A DNA stretch of 64,000 nucleotides from Limnohabitans sp. Rim47 (GCF_001517545.1 NZ_FBYA01000002.1:1-64000); one strand, 5' to 3'; shown: positions 16,088-25,691, counted from the first letter of the stretch. The notes: generated from the sequence alone by a model not told the origin. A program made the numbers and translations.

Positions 16088-19000
16088 TCACTCAGACGCG
16101 CGAGGTTCAGCCTCGCCAAAACCACCGCCACCTGGGGTGTGGATTTCGAAGACATCGCCCGCCTGCATCTCGACTTGGCCAATGTGTGCCAAGGTCTGCA
16201 CTTGGCCATCGCTGCGCACCAGCCGGTTGATGCCCGGCAAACCACTGAGCCCACCGGCCATGCCAAAAGCCGGGTGCACACGCCCGTTGGACAAAATGCC
16301 CACCGTCATCGGCTCTAAAAAGCGCACACGGCGCACACCCCCATCACCGCCACGCCAGCGCCCTGCTCCACCAGAGCCATGGCGGATGGTGTAGCTTTCC
16401 AGCCGCACGGGAAAACGGAACTCCAACACCTCTGGGTCGGTCAGGCGTGAATTGGTCATGTGGGTTTGCACCACCGAGGTGCCGTCAAAACCACCCACCA
16501 GCTGGCCTTGTGCGTCGTAGCGCCCACCCGCGCCACTGCCACCCGAAATCGTTTCGTAATACTGCACCCGCGCATTGCCAAAGGTGAAGTTGTTCATGGT
16601 CGGCTGGCTGCCTGCCATCACACCCAATGCGCCAAACAGCGCATTGGTGATGCAGGTCGAGGTTTCTACATTGCCCGCCACCACCGAAGCCGGTGGATTG
16701 GGGTTGAGCATGGAGCCTTGCGGAATGATGACCTTGAGCGGTTTCAGGCACCCCGCGTTCAGCGGAATGTCATCGTCCACCAGGCTGCGGAACACGTAGA
16801 GCACCGCCGCCATGCACACCGCACGGGGCGCGTTGAAGTTGTTCGGCAGCTGGGCGCTGGTGCCCGTGAAATCGATCTCGGCCGTGCGCTGCTGCGCGTT
16901 CACACGCACCGCCACCTGAATCTGAGCGCCGTTGTCCAGCGGCAATGTGAACGCACCGTCTTTCAGGCGCGTGATGACGCGGCGCACCGACTCTTCGGCG
17001 TTGTCTTGCACATGGCGCATATAGGCCTGCACCACGTCCAGACCAAACTGGTCCACCATGCGGCGCAGCTCCTGCACGCCTTTTTCGTTGGCCGCGATTT
17101 GCGCCTTCAAGTCGGCCATGTTTTGCGACGGGTTGCGCGAGGGGTAGGGCCCACTTTGCAGCAAGGCCACCATCTCGGCTTCGCGCAAATGGCCTGCATC
17201 GACCAGTTTGAAGTTGTGGATCTGCACGCCCTCTTCCTCGATGCGCGTGGAAAACGGCGGCATCGAGCCCGGCGTCAAACCGCCTACATCGGCGTGGTGA
17301 CCACGCGAGCCGACATAAAACACAGGGTGTGTGGGGTCTGACAGAAACACTGGCGTGATGACGGTGATGTCGGGCAAATGCGTGCCACCGTGATAGGGGT
17401 CATTCAACACGAACAAATCCCCTGGCTGAATGCGGCCTTGGTTCTCCTGGATCACCGTCTGGATGCTCTCGCCCATGGAGCCCAGGTGCACCGGCATGTG
17501 CGGGGCGTTGGCAATCAAATGCCCTTGGGCACTGAACAGCGCACATGAAAAATCCAAGCGCTCCTTGATGTTGACCGAGTAAGCGGTGTTTTGCAGCTGC
17601 AAACCCATTTGCTCGGCGATGTTCATGAACAGGTTGTTGAACACCTCCAGCAGCACCGGGTCGGCCTGCGTGCCTGCGGCGTGCTGCACGGCCCGCGCCT
17701 GCACGCGCACCAGCAGCAAATGGTCGAGCGCCGTCAAACGCGCCTGCCAGCCGGGCTCCACCACCGTGGTGGCATTTTTCTCAGCGATGATGGCCGGCCC
17801 ATCGATCACATCGCCCGGGCGCATGTCTTCACGCACCACCAGTGCAGCGTCCTGCCACTGGGCTTGGCCCGCAGCATTGGCGGCGTACACACGCACCGTG
17901 TCTCGGCGCGGCACCTCACGCTCGGGGTGCAAGGTATTGACGGCCTCTTCGGGCGCATCACCCGGCAGCACGGCCTCGACCGACACCGCCTCGACCACCA
18001 GGGTCTTGCCCTGCATCAGGAAAGAAAAGCGCTGGCGGTAGGCCGCTTCAAAGCCCGCCACCAACTGGTCCTGATCCCCCTGGGCCTGGTCCCCCCACGG
18101 CACGACCAGCGCCGAGTCGGTGCCTTCGTAGCGCAAATGCACGCGTTGGCGCAGCTCGATGCGGTCGACATGGGCCGCGTCCCCGCCCATTTGCGCCAGC
18201 AAGGCTTGGCGCGTATCGTCCCCCAAAGCCTGCAAGCGCTCGGCCAACAAAGGCATGGTCGCAGCCTCCAGTGGGCGCTCCATCGATGCTTCGCGCATCA
18301 CGCTCTGATCGGCCAAGCCCATGCCATAGGCCGACAAAACGCCAGCCAGAGGATGCACCAGCACCTGCGACATGCCCAAAGCATCGGCCACCAAACAGGC
18401 ATGCTGCCCGCCCGCGCCGCCAAAGCACTGCAAGGTGTAGCGCGTCACGTCATAGCCACGCGCCACCGAAATTTTCTTGATCGCATTGGCCATCTGCTGC
18501 ACAGCGATCTGAATGAAGCCATGCGCCACGTCTTCGGCTGCGCGGCCGGTTTGCACGGCCAGTTTTTCAAAGTGCCCACGCACCACCTCGGCGTCCAGCG
18601 CTTGGTTCGCAGCCGGTCCGAACACCGAGGGGAAGAATTTCGGCTGCACCTTGCCCACCATCACGTTCGCATCGGTCACGGCCAAAGGCCCGCCACGGCG
18701 GTAACTGGCCGGACCAGGGTTGGCCCCAGCGCTTTGTGGCCCGACCCGAAAACGCGCACCGTCAAAAGTGAGCAATGACCCTCCACCCGCCGCCACGGTG
18801 TGGATGCTCATCATCGGGGCGCGCATGCGCACGCCAGCGACCTGGGTTTCAAAATCGCGTTCGAACTGCCCGGCAAAGTGCGACACATCGGTCGATGTGC
18901 CGCCCATGTCAAACCCGATCACCTGGTCGTGCCCCGCCAGCTGGGCCGTGCGCGCCATGCCCACAATGCCGCCCGCAGGGCCGCTCAAAATCGCGTCCTT

Positions 19001-19765
19001 GCCCGCAAACACCTGCGCGTCTGTCAAGCCGCCTGAAGACTGCATGAACATCAGTTTCACACCCGGCATTTCGCTGGCCACTTGGTCTACATAGCGGCGC
19101 AAGATGGGCGACAAATAGGCATCAACCACGGTGGTGTCACCCCGGCTGACCAGCTTCATCATCGGGCTGGTCTGGTGCGAGGTACTGACCTGTGTGAAGC
19201 CCACTTCACGCGCCAAACGTGCCGCAGCCCGCTCATGCGCCGTGTGCTGCCAGCCGTGCATGAACACCACCGCCACCGACCGCAGTCCCAGCGCGTGCCA
19301 ATGCACCAATTGGCTGCGCAAATGCACCTCATCCAGTGGCTGCAACACCTCGCCATCCACGGCCACGCGCTCTTGCGCCTCGACCACGGCGCTGTAGAGC
19401 AACTCGGGCAGCACGATCTGACGGTCAAACAAACGCGGGCGATTTTGGTAGGCGATGCGCAGCGCATCGCCAAAGCCCTGTGTGGTCACCAGCAGCGTGG
19501 CTTCACCCTTGCGCTCCAGCAAGGCGTTGGTGGCCACGGTGGTGCCCATCTTCACGCATTCGACCTGCTCAGGTGTGACGGGTTCACCAGGCTTCAATTC
19601 GAGCAAATGGCGTATGCCCGCCACCGCCGCATCGCGGTATTGCTCAGGGTTTTCTGAAAGCAGCTTGTGCGTGACCAAGGTGCCATCGGGGCGCTTGCCC
19701 ACCACGTCGGTGAAGGTGCCGCCACGGTCGATCCAAAATTGCCAACGCGGTGCAGATGTACGCAT
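16088..19765 (-). CDS. oplAH: 5-oxoprolinase (HyuA-HyuB fusion)
   Basis: 1225 residues from MRTSAPRWQFWIDRGG. The N-terminal half is the HyuA ATPase (IDRGGTFTDVVG, GFDMGGTSTDVS, CFGGAGGQHACLVAD). The C-terminal half is HyuB (NTAYSVNIKERLDFSCALF, NDPYHGGTHLPD, GGFDGTSVVQTHMTN). The single-chain form matches eukaryotic-type ATP-dependent 5-oxoprolinase, which opens pyroglutamate to glutamate. Hydantoinase activity is an alternative, since these families share the fold, but the fusion and length favour 5-oxoprolinase. It is isolated and convergent with the ComEA-like gene. Confidence 0.9.
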   Translation of the reverse strand: MRTSAPRWQFWIDRGGTFTDVVGKRPDGTLVTHKLLSENPEQYRDAAVAGIRHLLELKPGEPVTPEQVECVKMGTTVATNALLERKGEATLLVTTQGFGDALRIAYQNRPRLFDRQIVLPELLYSAVVEAQERVAVDGEVLQPLDEVHLRSQLVHWHALGLRSVAVVFMHGWQHTAHERAAARLAREVGFTQVSTSHQTSPMMKLVSRGDTTVVDAYLSPILRRYVDQVASEMPGVKLMFMQSSGGLTDAQVFAGKDAILSGPAGGIVGMARTAQLAGHDQVIGFDMGGTSTDVSHFAGQFERDFETQVAGVRMRAPMMSIHTVAAGGGSLLTFDGARFRVGPQSAGANPGPASYRRGGPLAVTDANVMVGKVQPKFFPSVFGPAANQALDAEVVRGHFEKLAVQTGRAAEDVAHGFIQIAVQQMANAIKKISVARGYDVTRYTLQCFGGAGGQHACLVADALGMSQVLVHPLAGVLSAYGMGLADQSVMREASMERPLEAATMPLLAERLQALGDDTRQALLAQMGGDAAHVDRIELRQRVHLRYEGTDSALVVPWGDQAQGDQDQLVAGFEAAYRQRFSFLMQGKTLVVEAVSVEAVLPGDAPEEAVNTLHPEREVPRRDTVRVYAANAAGQAQWQDAALVVREDMRPGDVIDGPAIIAEKNATTVVEPGWQARLTALDHLLLVRVQARAVQHAAGTQADPVLLEVFNNLFMNIAEQMGLQLQNTAYSVNIKERLDFSCALFSAQGHLIANAPHMPVHLGSMGESIQTVIQENQGRIQPGDLFVLNDPYHGGTHLPDITVITPVFLSDPTHPVFYVGSRGHHADVGGLTPGSMPPFSTRIEEEGVQIHNFKLVDAGHLREAEMVALLQSGPYPSRNPSQNMADLKAQIAANEKGVQELRRMVDQFGLDVVQAYMRHVQDNAEESVRRVITRLKDGAFTLPLDNGAQIQVAVRVNAQQRTAEIDFTGTSAQLPNNFNAPRAVCMAAVLYVFRSLVDDDIPLNAGCLKPLKVIIPQGSMLNPNPPASVVAGNVETSTCITNALFGALGVMAGSQPTMNNFTFGNARVQYYETISGGSGAGGRYDAQGQLVGGFDGTSVVQTHMTNSRLTDPEVLEFRFPVRLESYTIRHGSGGAGRWRGGDGGVRRVRFLEPMTVGILSNGRVHPAFGMAGGLSGLPGINRLVRSDGQVQTLAHIGQVEMQAGDVFEIHTPGGGGFGEAEPRASE

Positions 19766-19884
19766 GAACAGATCTTTCAATACAACAGACAGGGATCTTT
19801 CGCACTGTAAATGCAAGCAGATCATCATCTATGATCGTCGGATATTTCCATGCACCTATCGCCTGGAAGTCTAGAAGGAATGCT

Positions 19885-20889
19885 GTGTTCAAGAATGTGA
19901 TGGTTTACCGCATTGGCGAGGGGTTTGCGCCCACATTGGCCGATGTGCAAGCGGCTTTGGAGCCGATGCAATTTGTCGAATGTGGCGCCAGCCAGGAAAA
20001 GTCGATTGGCTGGATTCCTCCACGGGGCGAGGCCCATGGTCCGCTGGTCGAATCCGTGGCCGGGCAATGGATCATGAAGCTGATGATCGAGTCCAAGGCG
20101 GTGCCCGGCAACGTGGTGCGCCGCAAGGCCGATGAACGCATTGCCGAGATCGAAGCGGCCACTGGCCGCAAGCCCGGTAAAAAAGAAAAGCGCGACCTGA
20201 TGGACGAGGTGCTGCTGTCACTGCTGCCCCAGGCTTTTGCCCGCCAATCCAGCGTGCTGGTGTGGATGGACTTGGACAAGCGCCGTCTGGTGCTCAATGC
20301 AGGCAGCCAAGGCAAGGCCGACGAAGTGATGTCGGCGCTGATGAATGTGATGGGCGGTCTGTCAGTGTCCTTGATCCAGACCGTCACATCGCCGCAAGCG
20401 GCCATGACGCAGTGGCTTTTGGCCCCCACGCCGGACGAATGGCCTGCCGACCTGACGGTAGAACGCGAAACCGTGCTCAAGTCCACCGGCGAAGATGCCG
20501 CCAGTGTGCGATTCACGCGCCACCATCTGGCCAACGACGATGTGCGCAAACATGTGCTGGAAGGCAAACTGCCCACCCAGTTGGCGCTGAGCTGGGATGG
20601 CCGCGTGGCCTTTGTGCTGACCGAAACCCTTCAACTTAAAAAAGTGCAATACCTCGATGGTGTGATGGACGAATCGGGCACCGACAAGAATGAAGACCGT
20701 TTTGATGCCGATGTGGCCTTGTCCACTGGCTTGCTGGCCCCCCTGATCGACAGCCTGATCGAAGCCTTGGGTGGCGAGATGGAACTGGGTGCTGCGGGTG
20801 CCGATGCCCCCACGGAAAATCCCGTACCCAAAACAGTGATTTCAACCGTCTTGGCAGGTGGTGCCGACGACGGAGACCCGCCTTTTTAA
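19885..20889 (+). CDS. rdgC: Recombination-associated protein RdgC
   Basis: 334 residues using GTG 19885, preceded by AGAAGGA at a 5-nt spacing. This start gives VFKNVMVYRIG, matching the family N-terminus, while the in-frame upstream codons do not. RdgC forms a ring on DNA and modulates RecA. LPQAFARQSSVLVWMD and LALSWDGRVAFVLTE are typical. crcB follows after 21 nt and may be co-transcribed. Confidence 0.95.
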   Translation: MFKNVMVYRIGEGFAPTLADVQAALEPMQFVECGASQEKSIGWIPPRGEAHGPLVESVAGQWIMKLMIESKAVPGNVVRRKADERIAEIEAATGRKPGKKEKRDLMDEVLLSLLPQAFARQSSVLVWMDLDKRRLVLNAGSQGKADEVMSALMNVMGGLSVSLIQTVTSPQAAMTQWLLAPTPDEWPADLTVERETVLKSTGEDAASVRFTRHHLANDDVRKHVLEGKLPTQLALSWDGRVAFVLTETLQLKKVQYLDGVMDESGTDKNEDRFDADVALSTGLLAPLIDSLIEALGGEMELGAAGADAPTENPVPKTVISTVLAGGADDGDPPF

Positions 20890-20910
20890 CACCACACAAG
20901 GAACCGACAC

Positions 20911-21300
20911 ATGTTCACTGTGATTGCGATTTGCATCGGTGCCTGTGTGGGTGCCTTGTCGCGCTGGCAATTGGGTTTGTGGCTCAACCCAACGCCCGCC
21001 GCCAGCGGCTTATTGCCCTGGGGCACCTTGGCGGCCAACCTGATCGGAGGCTATCTGGTGGGCGTTGGTATGGGCGTGTTTCAGCAATTACCTGAATTGG
21101 ACCCGGTCTGGCGCTTGGCTTTGATCACCGGATTTCTGGGGGCACTGACCACCTTTTCCAGCTTTTCGGCCGAAGTGGTGGCCTTGCTGCAACAGGGCCG
21201 TTTCGCGTTGGCGGTTGGCACCGCTTCACTGCATCTTTTTGGTTCGTTGGCACTCACCTTATTGGGCTTGAAGACCGTCAACACACTGTGGTCACAGTGA
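20911..21300 (+). CDS. crcB: Fluoride exporter CrcB/Fluc
   Basis: 129 residues with four membrane helices. Conserved segments are GACVGALSRWQLG, GTLAANLIGGYLVG and GFLGALTTFSSFS (the last with the phenylalanine/threonine track of Fluc channels). It works as an antiparallel dimer in the inner membrane. AAGGA precedes the start. I see no room for a fluoride riboswitch in the 21 bp after rdgC. Confidence 0.94.
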   Translation: MFTVIAICIGACVGALSRWQLGLWLNPTPAASGLLPWGTLAANLIGGYLVGVGMGVFQQLPELDPVWRLALITGFLGALTTFSSFSAEVVALLQQGRFALAVGTASLHLFGSLALTLLGLKTVNTLWSQ

Positions 21301-21345
21301 TGGGCCAGCCCCCAGGGCTTCACCCGAGCCACGGTTTACCGCACC

Positions 21346-21362
21346 CGCTGCGCGGCGCAGCG
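21346..21362. terminator. GC-rich hairpin between convergent crcB and tupA
   Basis: CGCTGCG-CGG-CGCAGCG is a perfect 7-bp stem with no T tract, in the 76-bp gap between two converging genes. It may stop transcription imperfectly from both sides. Confidence 0.4.
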
Positions 21363-21376
21363 CGGCGAGAGCCAGA

Positions 21377-22192
21377 TTACTTGCCTGCGTTCGGAAAAAA
21401 CAACTGCTCTCCGCCGATTTTGTAATCGGCGATCACCGCTTGGCCAGCCGACGTGGTGATCCAATCGACAAACTTCTGTGCATCGGCCTGCTTGACGTGC
21501 GCGTGCTTGGCCGGATTGACCACCATCACGCCGTATTGGTTGAACAAGCGCTTGTCACCTTCGACCAAAATGGCCAGATCGGCCCGGTTCTTGAAGTTCA
21601 ACCAGGTGGCGCGGTCGGCCATCACATAGGCGCCCGAAGATGCCGCGATGTTCAGCGCCGGACCCATGCCGCAGCCACATTCCTTATAGCCACTGCCTTT
21701 TTTGTCGGTCAAATTGGCCATCTTCCAAAAGCGCAGTTCGGCGGCATGCGTGCCGCTCTTGTCACCGCGAGAAACAAAAGCTGCATTGCCACCCGACAGC
21801 TTGGCCAAGGCCGCCACGATGTCTTGGCCTTTGGTGCCCGCCGGGTCGGCCTTGGGGCCAATCAGCACAAAGTCGTTGTACATCACAGGCAAGCGCTTGA
21901 GGCCAAAGCCATCGGCCACAAACTTTTCTTCGGCCACTTGGTCGTGCACAAACACCACATCGGCGTCACCGCGCCGCGCCATATCCAGCGCTTGGCCCGT
22001 GCCCAGGGCCACCACTTTCACATCGAGCCCGCTGGCTTTTTTGAAGGCGGGCAACAAGTGCGCAAACAAGCCCGATTGCTCTGTCGAGGTGGTGGATGAC
22101 ATCACGATGGACTGAGCTTGCGCCCACGCCGACGTGGTGGCCAAAACAACGCAAACAAGCGCTCGGCGGGTCATTGAGATTTTAAAGGTCAT
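21377..22192 (-). CDS. tupA: Tungstate-type ABC transporter substrate-binding protein
   Basis: 271 residues from MTFKISMTRRA (ATG 22192, AGGAGAA upstream); it overlaps tupC by 4 nt. The signal peptide ends near WAQAQS. The mature protein has the oxyanion-binding features of TupA: MSSTTSTEQSG at the start and FVSRGDKSGTHAAE in the middle. YKECGCGMG holds two cysteines at a site where TupA proteins usually read VGQGMG. Tungstate is the likely ligand, with molybdate as the alternative. Confidence 0.87.
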   Translation of the reverse strand: MTFKISMTRRALVCVVLATTSAWAQAQSIVMSSTTSTEQSGLFAHLLPAFKKASGLDVKVVALGTGQALDMARRGDADVVFVHDQVAEEKFVADGFGLKRLPVMYNDFVLIGPKADPAGTKGQDIVAALAKLSGGNAAFVSRGDKSGTHAAELRFWKMANLTDKKGSGYKECGCGMGPALNIAASSGAYVMADRATWLNFKNRADLAILVEGDKRLFNQYGVMVVNPAKHAHVKQADAQKFVDWITTSAGQAVIADYKIGGEQLFFPNAGK

Positions 22193-22917
22193 GAAAGTTC
22201 TCCTTGAACAAAAGCATGTGCTGCCGGGCTGCACAAAGCCAGCACGGCGGAATTAAAAAAATCGGCCACGGGCAGATCGGCCATGATGCGACCGCCCTCC
22301 AGATAAATGACGCGTGTAGACAGGCGCTTGACCTGACCCAGGTTGTGGCTGGCCCAGATCAGGGTCACGGGCTGCGCTGAAGTGGGGCCCGCTGCAAATT
22401 CGGCCATCAAGGTCTCGACTTCGCGTTTGGCGTGCGGATCCAGACTGGCTGTGGGTTCGTCCAGTAGCAAGACATCGGGCTGGCGCGCCCAGGCGCGGGC
22501 CAATGCCAGTCGCTGCTGCTGGCCGCCAGACAATTGGCGGCCGTTTTGCCCGGCCACAGATTGCAAACCCACGCGCTGCAGAGCTTGCACCGCTATTGCT
22601 TGCGCCGCTTTCCAGCTGAGCCCCCGTGGACGGTCCAGCCACAAGCCCAGTGCCACATTGTTCAAGGCCGACAAGCGCAGCAAGTGGGGTCTTTGGAACA
22701 GCATGGCCTGTTGCAGACCCGGCGCATGCAGCACTTGGCCTTTCGAATGCGGCAGCAGTCCGTGCAAAGTGCGCAGCAGGGTGCTTTTGCCCGAACCGTT
22801 GGCCCCTACCAGCGCCACGCGTTCGCCGGCCTTGATGCGCAAACTCACGTCCCTCAAAGCCTGCTGTGTCCCCAATTGAACGCCAACGGCGTCCAGTGCG
22901 ATCTGCACGGCCGTCAT
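22189..22917 (-). CDS. tupC: Tungstate-type ABC transporter ATP-binding protein
   Basis: 242 residues with Walker A GANGSGKST, signature LSGGQQQRLALARA, Walker B VLLLDEPTASLD and a switch histidine in IWASHN. It has no C-terminal molybdate-binding TOBE domain, in line with TupC rather than ModC. It overlaps both neighbours by 4 nt (ATGA), so the three genes form one translationally coupled operon. Confidence 0.9.
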   Translation of the reverse strand: MTAVQIALDAVGVQLGTQQALRDVSLRIKAGERVALVGANGSGKSTLLRTLHGLLPHSKGQVLHAPGLQQAMLFQRPHLLRLSALNNVALGLWLDRPRGLSWKAAQAIAVQALQRVGLQSVAGQNGRQLSGGQQQRLALARAWARQPDVLLLDEPTASLDPHAKREVETLMAEFAAGPTSAQPVTLIWASHNLGQVKRLSTRVIYLEGGRIMADLPVADFFNSAVLALCSPAAHAFVQGELS

Positions 22918-23657
22918 GGATGAACCCCATCCAAAGCGATGACGGGCAATGGCCTCGCATGACGCCGCTCGCCCCAGCGCCGAATCAGGGCCACCAAAGC
23001 ATTGAGCAGCAGCACCACCACCAACAAAACCATGCCCAGCCCCAGCGCCAGCGGCAAATCGCCCTTGCTGGTCTCAAGTGCAATGGCGGTGGTCATGACC
23101 CGTGTGAAGCCATCGATATTGCCACCCACAATCATCACTGCACCCACCTCCGAGATGGCACGGCCAAAGGCAGTGACGCCAATGGTCAGCAAGGCCAGGC
23201 GTTCATCCCAGGCCAGCAGCAAACTGCGCACCCAAGCACTTGCGCCAAGCGAAGCCCATTGCTCGCCGTGCTGGAGCTCTACATCCTCGACCACCTGCCG
23301 CGTCAATGCAGTGACCACTGGCACCACCAAGATGAACTGGGCCAACACCATGGCCTTAAAACTGAACATCCAGCCCAAAAACCCCAAAGGCCCGGTGCGC
23401 GAGAGCAGCAGATAAACCACCAGACCCACCACCACCGATGGCAAAGCGAGCAAGGTGTTCAAGCCCAACAGCACCGCGCCCCGGCCGCTAAAACGCGCCA
23501 CCGCCAACCAGGCGCCCATTGCGACGCCCACGACATAGGCCAGCAGGCAGGCCGTGGCACTGACAGCCAATGACCTTGCGACGACCACCCAGAGGGCTGG
23601 ATCGGCAGAGGTGATGAGTTGCAACGCCGCGATGACGCTATCAGAGAAGGTGTTCAT
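22914..23657 (-). CDS. tupB: Tungstate-type ABC transporter permease
   Basis: 247 residues with about six membrane helices and the permease EAA-like loop (ASAWVRSLLLAWDERLALLTIGVTAFGRAISEVGAV, of which GRAISEVGAVM is the diagnostic part). First gene of tupBCA. The GGNIDGFTRVMTTAI segment is typical of TupB. It is transcribed away from the ModE-like regulator across a 123-bp gap. Confidence 0.9.
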   Translation of the reverse strand: MNTFSDSVIAALQLITSADPALWVVVARSLAVSATACLLAYVVGVAMGAWLAVARFSGRGAVLLGLNTLLALPSVVVGLVVYLLLSRTGPLGFLGWMFSFKAMVLAQFILVVPVVTALTRQVVEDVELQHGEQWASLGASAWVRSLLLAWDERLALLTIGVTAFGRAISEVGAVMIVGGNIDGFTRVMTTAIALETSKGDLPLALGLGMVLLVVVLLLNALVALIRRWGERRHARPLPVIALDGVHP

Positions 23658-23712
23658 GAGTGGGGGATGATGCTACCGGACGAACACCTCAGTCCGAGTA
23701 GGGGATGTCAAC

Positions 23713-23747
23713 TATGAAATCAATTGCATACGACACAGCCAATGTAT
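23713..23747. promoter_or_regulatory. Candidate operator with three TATG/CATA half-sites
   Basis: In the tupB-regulator gap the sequence shows TATG (23713), CATA (23727) and TATG (23744) in alternating orientation, with 10- and 13-bp spacers. Such half-sites recall ModE-like sites. The position between divergent genes fits an operator. No experimental site is known to me. Confidence 0.3.
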
Positions 23748-23780
23748 GAGGAAGGATGCCAGCACGATTAGGGCAAACTC

Positions 23781-24908
23781 TTGCTTGTGCAACACATCAA
23801 TCTTTCTTACAGCTGGACGCCGCATCAAGACGAAGCGGCGCAGCGCGATCAAACCAGCCCCCTGCGCAACCCTTTGATGGACATGCTGCAAGCTGTACGA
23901 GCAGCAGGCTCGATTGCCGGAGCAGCCAAGTCCTTGCAACTGTCCTACCGACATGTCTGGGGAGAACTCAAGCGCTGGGAGCAAGCGCTTGAACAGCCTC
24001 TGATCCTCTGGGAAAAAGGCCACGCCGCCCGACTGAGCGAATTTGCCGACAAATTGCTGTGGGCCGAGCGCCAAGCACAGGCCCGACTCGCCCCCCAAAT
24101 CAGTGCGCTGCATGCCGAGTTAGAAAAAACATTTTGGGTGGCTTTTGACCCTGAGCACCACGTGTTGCCCATTTTTGCCAGCCATGACGACGCGTTAGTT
24201 CAACTGCGAGAGCACGCAGCTAAACAGTCTTTGCACCTTGACTTGCGTTTTTGCGGCAGCGTCGACGCCATTCGCGCCTTGAATGAAGGCCGATGCATCA
24301 TGGCTGGCTTTCATGCGCCCTCTCAACCCGCCACAGATTCGCTGGTGGCACGCACCTACAAACCGCTGCTCAAAACAGGTTTGCATAAATTGATTGGGTT
24401 TTCCAGCAGACAACAAGGCTTAATGGTGCAGCCCGGCAACCCCCTGGCGCTGCGCCAGCTGGACCATTTGCTCAGACCGGGCGTGCGTTTTGTCAACCGA
24501 AGCCCCGGAACTGGCACACGCCTGCTGCTCGATCAATGGCTCACCGCCGCCGAACTGAACCACCAAAACATACATGGCTACGCACATGAAGAGCCCTCGC
24601 ACGCGGCCATCGCCGCCTGCATTGCGGCAGGACAGGCTGATGTGGGTTTGGGCATCGGTTCGGCCGCTCAGGCACAAGGCCTGGATTTTGTCCCTCTTGA
24701 ACAGGAAGACTATTGGCTTGTTTGCCTCAAAAGTGCCGTTGACTCCCCCCCTGTTCAGCAGCTTTGCCGCTTGCTTCAGTCCACAGATTGGACCGACCAG
24801 CTGAATGCCATGACTGGCTACACCGCCGTCAACACTTCCGGACAAATCCAATCCTTGAAGCAACGCCTGCCGTGGTGGACGCACCGTTCGCACAAACCAA
24901 AGCCATAA
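23781..24908 (+). CDS. ModE-like HTH regulator with PBP-like ligand domain
   Basis: About 375 residues. An N-terminal ModE-type winged helix (LMDMLQAVRAAGSIAGAAKSL, SYRHVWGELKRWE) is joined to a PBP_like periplasmic-binding-protein fold (RFVNRSPGTGTRLLLDQWL, HAAIAACIAAGQADVGLGI). Proteins with this pair of domains usually sense an oxyanion. Divergence from tupBCA makes it the probable tungstate or molybdate regulator of that operon. The start is unclear: TTG 23781 or GTG 23787 gives the conserved LSYSWTP near the N-terminus, but neither has a strong Shine-Dalgarno. A stronger AGGAAGG-ATG at 23756 is out of frame. Confidence 0.82.
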   Translation: MLVQHINLSYSWTPHQDEAAQRDQTSPLRNPLMDMLQAVRAAGSIAGAAKSLQLSYRHVWGELKRWEQALEQPLILWEKGHAARLSEFADKLLWAERQAQARLAPQISALHAELEKTFWVAFDPEHHVLPIFASHDDALVQLREHAAKQSLHLDLRFCGSVDAIRALNEGRCIMAGFHAPSQPATDSLVARTYKPLLKTGLHKLIGFSSRQQGLMVQPGNPLALRQLDHLLRPGVRFVNRSPGTGTRLLLDQWLTAAELNHQNIHGYAHEEPSHAAIAACIAAGQADVGLGIGSAAQAQGLDFVPLEQEDYWLVCLKSAVDSPPVQQLCRLLQSTDWTDQLNAMTGYTAVNTSGQIQSLKQRLPWWTHRSHKPKP

Positions 24909-25107
24909 GTAATACCACGTACAAAGTATTTTTAAGTCCCCGTTTGAGAGAACTCAGAACAGCGACAAGTCAAATATCAGGCCCATAACGCCTTAAAAAA
25001 GAGGAAAGAAAGGCTGACTCGTTGTTACCATTGAGGGCATTTGCAATGGGCCGACCTTGCGCAATAAGCCGATAAGGCCTTTGTTATTTTTTGATTGGAG
25101 AGATGCC

Positions 25108-25647
25108 TTGACTGCCTTACTCAAATTTGCACGCTTCATGGACTGGATGAGCGAAGGTTTCGGCAAGATCGCCTCGTGGGCTGTGTTTCTGGCGGCCATG
25201 ATTTGTGCTGGAAATGCCTTCATCCGTTATGGTTTCGACTGGAGCTCCAACGGCCTGCTCGAAATCCAGTGGTACATGTTTGCTTGGGTGGTTATGGTTG
25301 GCGCGCCTTATGTGCTCAAAGTCAACGAGCATGTCCGCGTGGACCTGATCTACGGCAAGCTCAAAGGCAACGCACCCGTTTACGTCGACATTTTCGGAAT
25401 CATCGTGTTCCTGATGCCCATCATGGGCTATCTGGCATGGCTGTCTTTCCCTTACTTCATGAACACCTTGGTCTCAGGCGAAATGAGCCAGAACGCTGGT
25501 GGCCTGATTCGCTGGCCGGCCACTCTGGCGCTGCCATTGGGCTTTGCCATGGTCTGGCTGCAAGGTCTGGCTGAGCTGATCAAACGTGTGGGTTACCTGA
25601 CTGGCCAATACGCCATGGACACACACTACGAAAAGCCCCTGCAATGA
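25108..25647 (+). CDS. TRAP transporter small permease (DctQ family)
   Basis: 179 residues. I use the TTG at 25108 because GGAGAG sits 5 nt before it; the ATG at 25103 is out of frame and stops at once, and the next in-frame ATG (25138) lacks a site. Four membrane helices are visible, with LEIQWYMFAWVVMVGAPYVLK and the conserved HVRVDLIYG between them. It pairs with the large permease 44 nt downstream. The roughly 200 bp before it hold no gene and presumably the promoter. Confidence 0.88.
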   Translation: MTALLKFARFMDWMSEGFGKIASWAVFLAAMICAGNAFIRYGFDWSSNGLLEIQWYMFAWVVMVGAPYVLKVNEHVRVDLIYGKLKGNAPVYVDIFGIIVFLMPIMGYLAWLSFPYFMNTLVSGEMSQNAGGLIRWPATLALPLGFAMVWLQGLAELIKRVGYLTGQYAMDTHYEKPLQ

Positions 25648-25691
25648 CATTCAGGCACTGAAATAGAACATAACAACAAAAAGGACACCAA

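Noticed and set aside
17591..18778. A 395-codon antisense frame inside 5-oxoprolinase
   Set aside because: His/Gln-rich shadow translation with no start signal or motif; the opposite strand carries intact HyuA/HyuB motifs.
20890..20910. A fluoride riboswitch before crcB
   Set aside because: Only 21 bp separate rdgC and crcB, too short for the aptamer, and no pseudoknot core is visible.
23756..23992. A 78-codon frame with a good ribosome site at the start of the ModE-like regulator
   Set aside because: It is out of frame with the conserved domain and its product has no similarity I can recognise; kept only as a note on start ambiguity.
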